Origin: Verrucomicrobiota bacterium
GTDB taxonomy: Bacteria > Verrucomicrobiota > Verrucomicrobiia > Opitutales > Opitutaceae
Direction: 5' to 3'
Length of the DNA stretch: 5,037 nucleotides
Assembly (NCBI GenBank): GCA_030832235.1
Contig: JAURJO010000002.1
Location: 1 to 5,037, forward strand
A program made the translations under genes and the position numbers. Shown here piece after piece: positions 1 through 5,037 of this stretch (its first letter is position 1; the number at the start of each line of letters is the position of its first letter). Below the pieces are notes generated by a model. The model did not search any database. It had not been told where the DNA came from and saw nothing but the letters and a program-made list of their open reading frames with translations.

Positions 1-1938
1 AAACCGCTGCAAGGGGTGATCACGCAGGAGGACAAGGAGGCCGACGACGGGTTCGCGCTCGGCGTCGGCCCGGAAGGCTACGTCGGCTTCTTCCTCGGCG
101 ACGGTGTTTCGCCCGACGAGAAAGTCATCCACCGCACGGCGGCCGGCGTACTGAAGCGCAACGAATGGCATCACGTCGTGGCGACGTGGGATGGCGCGAC
201 CAAACGCGTGCATGTCAACGGCCGCGAGGCGGGTGCCTGGCCGTTCGCGGGACCGCTGGTGCCCGGCCGGCATCCGCTGCGCCTTGGCGCGATGGGGCAG
301 AACGGCGCCGCGACGCGGTTTCTCGAAGGCGACATCGCTCAGCCGGCGATTTATGATCGGGCGCTGTCGGCCGCGGAGATCGCCGCACGGTTCGCCGACG
401 GCGGCCTCACCTCCGCCCGCGGCGACGGCGTGCTCGGCGCGTGGCCGCTCACCGAGGAAAAAGGTGACCGCGTGGCCGACGTCTCGGGCGCGGGCCGCCA
501 CGGCCTGATCGTCAACCACGGCACCTGGATGATCGGTGGCCCATCGTTCGCCGCCGATGTTCCCCGCTTCGGCGCGTACGATCCCGCGAAGGACGCAAAG
601 CGCGGGCACGGCCTGCGGCTGGCCTCGGATGACCTCTACGACTGCCGGTGGATGGTGACGCACCGTTGGGCCGCGCCGGTCACCGCGCGCAGCGGGATTT
701 TCGTCGCGCGGTTCGACTTCGAGTGGGAGGGAAAGCCCCGCCAGTATCACTGCACCTTCATCGTAAGGCGCGCCGCGGGAAAAAAGCGCGCCCCCTTGCT
801 GCTCATCGCGGCAACCAACACCTGGCGCGCGTACAGCGGAACCCCCTTCGCGCTCACGCCCGCGGCGCGTCATCAGGTCTGGGGCACGGGCGGCATCGAA
901 CGGGACGCCCGCGGGCTGCCGGCCTACAATTTTTACCGCGACCACGCCAACGGGCAGGGCACCTACCAAATGGGCCTGCGCATGCCGTGGCCGGCGGCGG
1001 GACCCTACGTGCTTTACGGCGGCCCGACCAAGTACAGCCACCTCGCGCGCGCCGACCGCTTCACGCAGGTCTGGCTCGAGGAACAGGGCTACGATTACGA
1101 TCTGGTCAGCGACATCGACCTGCACCGCGACCCCTCACTCCCGCGCGGCTACGCCGCCATGCTCGTCGTCGGCCACAACGAGTACTGGTCGCTCCCGATG
1201 TACCAAGGAACCGACGCGTACCTGCGCGCCGGCGGCAACCTCGTCGTGCTCAGCGGCAACGCCGTCTTCTGGCGCGTGTCGCTCAACGCCGAGGGCACCG
1301 TGATGGAATGCCGCAAGGCCGACGCCGCCGGCCAGCGCGTGCCCCTCGCGCGCCGCGGCGAGGCGTGGCACAGTCACGACGGTCGTCGCGGCGGCATGCT
1401 GCGCGAGTGCGGTTTCCCCGGCGTCGATCTCATCGCCCTGGACTGCCTCGGCTTCAACGCCCCGGGCTCACCCGAGCAATTCGGCCCTTACGTGGTCACC
1501 GATCCGAATCACTTTCTTTTCAACCAACCGGAGAGGCTCGGCCTTCGCGCAGGTGATACTTTCGGCTCCGCCGGCGACGGCATCCGCCTCGCGAACGCCC
1601 ACGAGTTCGACATCCGCCCGTCCACCTTCCTGCGGCTGCAGGACAAACCCCCACCGGAAGGCGGGCGCGTGCCGCCCGACCCCGAGGGGATCAAGCTCCT
1701 CGCGAACGGACAGGTCTTCTGGAAGAAGGGCGGAAGCGCGTTCGACTATTTCTTCCGTCCGATCAAGCCGCAGACCAACCAGGGCGCCGAGATGATCTAT
1801 TGGGAACGGCCGGTGGGCGGCCGCGTTTTCAACGCCGGCGCAATCGGCTCCGGCTGGGTGTTGTCGGTCGACGCCAAGATGGCCGGTCTGCTGCGCAACG
1901 TACTCGCGCATTTCGGTGTGAAAAGGCCCGGAGCCTGA
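1..1938 (+). CDS. LamG plus N,N-dimethylformamidase large-subunit-like protein (5' truncated)
   Basis: The frame is open from base 1, so the true start lies upstream; the GTG at 16 falls inside a domain and is unlikely to be the start. Numbering from the first codon, residues ~10-135 look like a LamG/concanavalin-like sandwich: an NEWHHVVATWDG strand, a VNG turn, and a closing YDRALSAAEIAARF. Residues ~143-180 form a linker of the AWPL...DVSGAGRHG type. Residues ~210-640 resemble the C-terminal domain of the N,N-dimethylformamidase beta subunit, with TNTWRAYS (273-280), GHNEYWS (391-397) and SGNAVFWR (418-425). From memory, that enzyme binds one iron through two Tyr and one Glu and uses a nearby His and Asn. 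His392, Glu394 and Asn420 fit these, with Tyr278 and Tyr309/312 as possible iron ligands. An amidohydrolase-type role is inferred and the substrate is unknown. Roughly 100-130 residues may be missing upstream. The stop lies 36 bases before the sulfatase gene. Confidence 0.85.
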   Translation, partial: KPLQGVITQEDKEADDGFALGVGPEGYVGFFLGDGVSPDEKVIHRTAAGVLKRNEWHHVVATWDGATKRVHVNGREAGAWPFAGPLVPGRHPLRLGAMGQNGAATRFLEGDIAQPAIYDRALSAAEIAARFADGGLTSARGDGVLGAWPLTEEKGDRVADVSGAGRHGLIVNHGTWMIGGPSFAADVPRFGAYDPAKDAKRGHGLRLASDDLYDCRWMVTHRWAAPVTARSGIFVARFDFEWEGKPRQYHCTFIVRRAAGKKRAPLLLIAATNTWRAYSGTPFALTPAARHQVWGTGGIERDARGLPAYNFYRDHANGQGTYQMGLRMPWPAAGPYVLYGGPTKYSHLARADRFTQVWLEEQGYDYDLVSDIDLHRDPSLPRGYAAMLVVGHNEYWSLPMYQGTDAYLRAGGNLVVLSGNAVFWRVSLNAEGTVMECRKADAAGQRVPLARRGEAWHSHDGRRGGMLRECGFPGVDLIALDCLGFNAPGSPEQFGPYVVTDPNHFLFNQPERLGLRAGDTFGSAGDGIRLANAHEFDIRPSTFLRLQDKPPPEGGRVPPDPEGIKLLANGQVFWKKGGSAFDYFFRPIKPQTNQGAEMIYWERPVGGRVFNAGAIGSGWVLSVDAKMAGLLRNVLAHFGVKRPGA

Positions 1939-1974
1939 GCGTCCCACCGGGTCCGCCACTCTCCTTTCCCACCC

Positions 1975-3321
1975 ATGAAAACGCTCCGCCTGCTCGCCGC
2001 GCTCCTGCTTGGACTCGCCGCGGCCCGCGCCGCAGATCGTCCGAACTTCCTGATCATCTTCACCGACGACCAAGGCTACGGCGACCTCGGCTGCCAGGGC
2101 TCGACCACCATCCACACCCCGCGCCTCGACCGTCTCGCGTCCGAGGGCACGCGCTTCACGAGCTTCTACGCCCAGATTGTCTGCGGCCCGTCGCGCTCGG
2201 CGCTCCTCACCGGCCGCCAGCCGATTCGCAGCGGCGGCTGGTCGATGCCCGCGGGCGAGATCACCGTCGTCGAGCTGTTGAAGGCGCAAGGCTACGCAAC
2301 CGCGTGCATCGGCAAATGGGATGTCTCCAATCGCGCTCCTATCCGCGAGCGGATGCCGAACGCGAAAGGCTTCGATTACTACTACGGCACCCTCGGCGGC
2401 AATGACAGCGGGCGCATCCGGATGTACGAGAACAACGAACCCGCCGGCGAGACCGACGACATGGGCGGGCTCACGCAGTTGTACACCGACAAGGCCCTCG
2501 TCTTCCTCCGCGCCCAACGCGACCGACCGTTTCTCCTCTACGTCGCGCACACCATGGTGCACTCGATCGTCGGCGCGTCCGCCGAGTTCCGCGGCAAGTC
2601 GCGCGGCGGGCTGTACGGCGACGCGGTGGAAGAACTCGACTTCCACTCCGGCCGCCTGATCGACGCCCTCGACGAGCTCGGCCTGCGGGAAAAAACGCTG
2701 GTGATCTTCACTTCTGACAACGGACCGTGGAGCAACGCCGCCGACCGCCTCGGCCCGGCGCATCAGGGGGAGATCGCGTGGGGTTCGTCCGGTCCGTTGC
2801 GCGAAGCCAAAGGATCCTCGTACGAGGGTGGCTCGCGCGTACCGTGTATCGTCCGCTGGCCGGGACGCGTGCCGGCGGGCCGCGTGAACGGCGCAATCTT
2901 TTCCACGCTCGATTTCCTGCCCACCTTCGGACGTCTCGCCGGCTATGCGCCGCCCGCCGACCGCCTCATCGAAGGAGTCGACCAGACCGACCTGCTTCTC
3001 GGGAGAAGCGAGACCGGCGCCCGCGACCACTTCCACTACTTCAGCCAGAATGAGCTGCACGCCGTTCGGGTCGGCCCATGGAAGCTGTTTCTGCCCGACC
3101 GGAAGGTTTTCTACGGCTACGTGAAGGACCGCGGCACCTCAGGGCTGGAGCTGTACAACCTGGAGGAGGACATCGGCGAAAAGCAGAACGTCGTGGCCGC
3201 TCACCCCGAAGTCGTCGCCCGCCTCCTCGCTTTCGCGCGTGCCTACCCTGTGCCCAATAACCTGCCTTTCGCCGGCATCGCCCTCCCCGCCCCCGGCGCC
3301 AAGGGGAAAAAGAAGGGCTGA
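1975..3321 (+). CDS. Secreted type I (formylglycine-dependent) sulfatase, arylsulfatase A-like
   Basis: This 448-residue protein hydrolyses sulfate esters, by family. Residues 1-20 are a signal peptide (basic MKTLR, Leu/Ala core, ARA/A-type cleavage before DRPNF), so it acts in the periplasm or outside the cell. The sulfatase signature CGPSRSALLTGR is at 70-81; Cys70 is the residue converted to formylglycine and Arg74 its partner. Metal ligands are Asp31-Asp32 (FTDDQGYGD) and Asp248-Asn249 (TSDNGPW). Lys114, His196 and Lys279 (REAKGSSYEGG) match the catalytic Lys, His and Lys of human arylsulfatase A. One change stands out: GKWD at 113-116 where most relatives have GKWH. The tail PGAKGKKKG is basic. 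ATG at 1975 is chosen because it gives the complete signal peptide; no clear Shine-Dalgarno precedes it. It lies 36 bases after the dimethylformamidase-like gene, so co-transcription is likely. No maturase gene is in the window. The substrate (glycan or aryl sulfate) cannot be told from sequence. Confidence 0.95.
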   Translation: MKTLRLLAALLLGLAAARAADRPNFLIIFTDDQGYGDLGCQGSTTIHTPRLDRLASEGTRFTSFYAQIVCGPSRSALLTGRQPIRSGGWSMPAGEITVVELLKAQGYATACIGKWDVSNRAPIRERMPNAKGFDYYYGTLGGNDSGRIRMYENNEPAGETDDMGGLTQLYTDKALVFLRAQRDRPFLLYVAHTMVHSIVGASAEFRGKSRGGLYGDAVEELDFHSGRLIDALDELGLREKTLVIFTSDNGPWSNAADRLGPAHQGEIAWGSSGPLREAKGSSYEGGSRVPCIVRWPGRVPAGRVNGAIFSTLDFLPTFGRLAGYAPPADRLIEGVDQTDLLLGRSETGARDHFHYFSQNELHAVRVGPWKLFLPDRKVFYGYVKDRGTSGLELYNLEEDIGEKQNVVAAHPEVVARLLAFARAYPVPNNLPFAGIALPAPGAKGKKKG

Positions 3322-3420
3322 GAATGGCACCTAGGGCGCCTGCGGCTAAGCATTAACTTAAAATATTATTTTTAAGCTATTTATGAAGACATGAGCCTGT
3401 GAACTGAACCCCCGGATCGA
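3322..3420. other. Non-coding AT-rich island after the sulfatase gene
   Basis: No plausible gene is seen here. Bases ~3344-3393 are strikingly AT-rich compared with the GC-rich genes on both sides, which hints at inserted or regulatory DNA. The island begins about 25 bases after the sulfatase stop and runs up to the repeat cluster. A weak hairpin (GGC.CC/GG.GCC, 3326-3340) follows the stop codon, but it has a mismatch and no T-run. Confidence 0.55.
3357..3376. repeat. Perfect 7-bp inverted repeat, AT-rich
   Basis: CTTAAAA (3357-3363) and TTTTAAG (3370-3376) are exact reverse complements around a 6-base TATTAT spacer. The arms have only one G-C pair each, so it would be a weak RNA hairpin and a poor intrinsic terminator. 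It could instead be a protein-binding dyad or the end of a mobile element. The pairing is certain; the function is unknown. Confidence 0.5.
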
Positions 3421-3629
3421 GGGACAGACGATGTGGATCCTGGCTGTACGGGTCCTCTTGGGGACAGGCTACTGCAAGGCAGGGACAGGCTATCGAGCTC
3501 CATCTGGGAATTCCCCTACCGAGGCAGACTACGGTGCTCCAGCTGAGGAACCGCTGGGGACAGGTTGCCGAAATTCCGACAGGGACAGGCTATTTGGCAG
3601 GGACAGGCTATCGGCGGATCAGCCTGTCC
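3421..3629. repeat. Cluster of interspersed GGGACAGGCTA repeats (REP-like or mobile-element relic)
   Basis: Exact copies of GGGACAGGCTA lie at 3461-3471, 3482-3492, 3582-3592 and 3600-3610. A two-mismatch copy (GGGACAGGTTG) is at 3557-3567. Weaker copies are at 3421-3431 (GGGACAGACGA) and 3521-3532 (GAGGCAGACTAC). One inverted copy, AGCCTGTCC, is at 3621-3629. Two copies share a longer exact 18-base unit, GGCAGGGACAGGCTATCG, at 3478-3495 and 3596-3613. A perfect palindrome, GGGAATTCCC (3506-3515), sits between copies. Spacing is irregular (about 18 to 75 bases), so this is neither a CRISPR array nor a simple tandem repeat. GGGGACAG-type repeats are, as I recall, common beside REP-associated tyrosine transposases (IS200/IS605-like Y1 family). 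No transposase is visible here, so a recognition-site cluster or decayed element is an inference. Confidence 0.75.
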
Positions 3630-3630
3630 A
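3600..3630. repeat. Strong hairpin made by the last direct and inverted repeat copies
   Basis: GGACAGGCT (3601-3609) pairs perfectly with AGCCTGTCC (3621-3629), a 9-bp stem rich in G-C. The 11-base loop can pair further: ATC (3610-3612) with GAT (3617-3619), leaving a GGCG tetraloop and one bulged C (3620). A bulged, imperfect stem is typical of REP hairpins recognised by Y1 transposases. It could also end transcription arriving from the sulfatase gene, but no T-run follows in either direction. Confidence 0.65.
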
Positions 3631-3660
3631 CACCGCCATTGAGGGGGCCGGAGAGCGGTT

Positions 3661-3689
3661 TTGACACGAACGGCGGCGGCGGTTGAGAT
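3661..3689 (+). promoter_or_regulatory. Candidate sigma-70-type promoter for the HIT-PhoH genes
   Basis: TTGACA at 3661-3666 is a perfect -35 consensus. At the ideal 17-base spacing lies TGAGAT (3684-3689), a weak -10 matching three of six consensus bases. A start near 3696 would leave a leader of about 44 bases before the ATG at 3740. The -35 match is seen directly. Promoter activity is inferred, and the poor -10 suggests either a false hit or a promoter needing an activator. Confidence 0.4.
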
Positions 3690-3697
3690 CCTCAACC
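3681..3697. promoter_or_regulatory. 7-bp inverted repeat over the predicted -10 (possible operator)
   Basis: GGTTGAG (3681-3687) and CTCAACC (3691-3697) are exact reverse complements around ATC. The dyad covers the candidate -10 element, so a bound protein could block or tune the promoter. It could also form a small hairpin in RNA that starts upstream. It begins 59 bases before the HIT start codon. The symmetry is certain; the operator role is an inference. Confidence 0.4.
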
Positions 3698-3739
3698 CTC
3701 GTTTCCGAGATCCTTACCGCCGTCCCGCGCCGCATATCG

Positions 3740-4255
3740 ATGAAGCACCTGCATCCCTACTGGCGCATGGAGTACATCGAGGCGCCCAAGTACCCGGCCG
3801 AGATGCGGCGCCCCTTCTCGGAATTACCCGCCCTCGGCGATGACCGCGCGGCGCTGATCGTTCACCGGTCGTGCCAGTCCTACCTCATCCTGAACCGTTT
3901 TCCCTACAACCCCGGCCACCTGCTGGCGGTGCCCTACCGGGAAGTCGTCAATCTCGAGGACCTCGATTCAGACGAACGCGCCGACCTCTTCGACCAGATC
4001 ATCTTTGGGAAAAGAATCCTCGCCGCCGCCCTGAATGCCGACGGCTTCAATGTGGGCTTCAATCTCGGCCACGCCGCCGCGGGCGGGAGCATCCCGCACC
4101 TCCATGGCCACATCGTTCCGCGCTGGAACGGCGACAACAACTTCATGCCGGTGCTCGGTCAGACCCGCATCCTACCGCAGTCACTCGACGCCACCTGGGA
4201 GAAGCTGGCCTCGGTGGCGGTCAATCTGGGTGACCGTCAACCGCCGCCCCGCTGA
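3740..4255 (+). CDS. HIT-family nucleotide hydrolase/transferase (Ap4A phosphorylase-like)
   Basis: This 171-residue protein belongs to the histidine-triad family, which cleaves or transfers nucleotides from phosphate-linked substrates such as Ap4A or AMP conjugates. The triad motif HLHGHIVPRW is at 120-129, with His120, His122 and His124; the middle His is the family nucleophile. Other matching segments are LNRFPYNPGHLLAVP (51-65), the nucleotide pocket GFNVGFNLG (102-110), Ser117, and NGDNNFMPVLGQTR (130-143). The ATG at 3740 is preferred over a TTG at 3683 because MKHLHPYWRMEYI is a typical start for this subfamily and the TTG extension has no family-like sequence. The N-terminal CxxC zinc pair found in many relatives is absent, so metal binding there is unlikely. 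It has no signal peptide, so it is cytoplasmic. The PhoH gene starts 10 bases after its stop, implying one operon. The exact substrate is not determinable. Confidence 0.93.
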   Translation: MKHLHPYWRMEYIEAPKYPAEMRRPFSELPALGDDRAALIVHRSCQSYLILNRFPYNPGHLLAVPYREVVNLEDLDSDERADLFDQIIFGKRILAAALNADGFNVGFNLGHAAAGGSIPHLHGHIVPRWNGDNNFMPVLGQTRILPQSLDATWEKLASVAVNLGDRQPPPR

Positions 4256-4265
4256 GTCCGCACCC

Positions 4266-5037
4266 GTGGCTTCGAAGACTCTCCGTTTCCCCAGTCCGCG
4301 CCACGCGGCGGCGCTCTACGCCGGCCGGGAGGAGAACCTCGTCCACGCCGAACGTATGCTCGGCGTAAAACTCACCACCCGCGAGGACTGGCTGCGCATC
4401 GACGGCGAGGGAGAGCCCTTCGCCCGTGCCGAAGCACTCTTCGGCTTCCTGGACGGAGCCCGCGCGCAGGGCATGGCGATCCGCACACCCGACTTCCATC
4501 GCATCACCGACGCCTTCGCCCGCGGCGAGGGTCCGCAGTTGGAGTCGCTTCTCGAGGAGCCGCTGGTGATCGCAACCAACCGCCGGACGATCGTCCCCAA
4601 GACCCTCGCGCAAAAACTCTACCTGCAATCGATGCTCGAGCATCCGGTCGTCTTCGGCATCGGCCCTGCCGGCACCGGAAAAACCTACCTCGCGATGGCC
4701 GCGGCGGTAAATGCCCTGCTGCAGAACCAGGTGGAGCGCGTGATCCTCACCCGCCCGGCGGTCGAGGCCGGCGAGGCCCTCGGGTTCCTGCCCGGCGACC
4801 TCTACGAGAAGATTCTGCCCTACCTGCGCCCGTTGCACGACGCGTTGCATGACATGCTGCCGGCGGAGGAGATCCAGAAGCACACCGAGCGCGCGGTGAT
4901 CGAGATTGCGCCGCTGGCCTACATGCGCGGCCGGACACTGAACCAGGCGTTCATCATTCTGGACGAGGCGCAGAACGCCACCGCCGAACAGATGTTCATG
5001 TTCCTCACCCGCCTGGGCATCAATTCCCGCGCGGTCA
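4266..5037 (+). CDS. phoH: PhoH-family P-loop ATPase (3' truncated by window end)
   Basis: The frame stays open to the last base, giving 257 residues of a protein usually about 320-350 long. Walker A GPAGTGKT is at 133-140 (Lys139 binds phosphate) and Walker B FIILDEAQN at 229-237 (Asp233-Glu234). Between them lies LTRPAVEAGEALGFLPGDL, a PhoH hallmark. The N-terminal LRFPSPRHAAALYAGREENL and following ~100 residues match the small domain ahead of the PhoH ATPase core. GTG at 4266 is preferred because it puts LRFPSP close to the N-terminus, as in relatives. A GTG at 4230 is also in frame, but it would overlap the HIT gene by 26 bases. PhoH proteins are cytoplasmic ATPases linked to RNA metabolism, and phoH often neighbours ybeY (rRNA maturation). 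The 10-base gap after the HIT gene supports co-transcription. The C-terminal end of the ATPase domain lies outside the window. Confidence 0.95.
   Translation, partial: MASKTLRFPSPRHAAALYAGREENLVHAERMLGVKLTTREDWLRIDGEGEPFARAEALFGFLDGARAQGMAIRTPDFHRITDAFARGEGPQLESLLEEPLVIATNRRTIVPKTLAQKLYLQSMLEHPVVFGIGPAGTGKTYLAMAAAVNALLQNQVERVILTRPAVEAGEALGFLPGDLYEKILPYLRPLHDALHDMLPAEEIQKHTERAVIEIAPLAYMRGRTLNQAFIILDEAQNATAEQMFMFLTRLGINSRAV

Noticed and set aside
648..1556. Plus-strand open frame (302 codons) inside the first gene
   Set aside because: It is an out-of-frame, Arg/Pro-rich shadow of the dimethylformamidase-like gene.
1468..3060. Long minus-strand open frame (530 codons) opposite two genes
   Set aside because: It runs antisense across the end of the dimethylformamidase-like gene and most of the sulfatase gene. 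Its Arg/Ala/Glu/Val-rich product has no recognisable motif; open antisense frames are expected in GC-rich genes.
3326..3340. Possible intrinsic terminator after the sulfatase gene
   Set aside because: The stem has a mismatch, a 3-base loop and no following T-run, so the evidence is too weak to call it.
3421..3629. CRISPR array
   Set aside because: The repeat unit is only 11 bases, spacing is irregular, one copy is inverted and no cas gene is nearby.
3431..3664. Small plus-strand open frame (77 codons) across the repeat cluster
   Set aside because: Its GTGY-type repeats simply come from translating the DNA repeats. It has no ribosome site and no protein-like pattern, so it is more likely non-coding.
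4221..4883. Minus-strand open frame (220 codons) opposite PhoH
   Set aside because: It is antisense to a clear PhoH gene with Walker motifs, and its product shows no family features.

Overview
This is a GC-rich, almost entirely plus-strand window. It carries two gene pairs separated by about 420 bases of non-coding, repeat-bearing DNA. The gene content suggests a Verrucomicrobiota-type bacterium, perhaps Opitutales: a secreted formylglycine-type sulfatase, a LamG/N,N-dimethylformamidase-like protein, a HIT hydrolase directly followed by PhoH, and weak or absent Shine-Dalgarno sequences. This assignment is an inference from gene style, not a sequence match.

Left half (1-3321): a 5'-truncated protein with a LamG-like beta-sandwich and a domain resembling the large subunit of N,N-dimethylformamidase (1-1938). 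After 36 bases comes an exported type I sulfatase (1975-3321). The tight same-strand spacing suggests co-transcription. The two probably belong to an accessory catabolic locus for an uptake substrate I cannot name.

Middle (3322-3739): no convincing gene. It starts with an AT-rich island holding a perfect 7-bp inverted repeat. Next is a cluster of five near-identical copies of an 11-base unit (GGGACAGGCTA), plus degenerate copies. The cluster ends in an inverted copy that makes a strong hairpin. It looks like a REP-type or transposase-recognition cluster, or the relic of a small mobile element. Just after it lies a perfect TTGACA box, with a 7-bp inverted repeat over the predicted -10 position. 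This is a candidate controlled promoter for the right-hand genes.

Right half (3740-5037): a HIT-family nucleotide hydrolase/transferase (3740-4255) and, 10 bases later, a PhoH-family P-loop ATPase that runs off the window (4266-5037). These look like conserved housekeeping genes (nucleotide and RNA metabolism) in one operon. The repeat cluster therefore sits on the boundary between an accessory catabolic locus and a core locus.

The most unusual items are the repeat cluster, the possible operator over the promoter, and an Asp in place of the usual His in the sulfatase GKWH motif. I found no RNA genes, CRISPR array or intact transposase.
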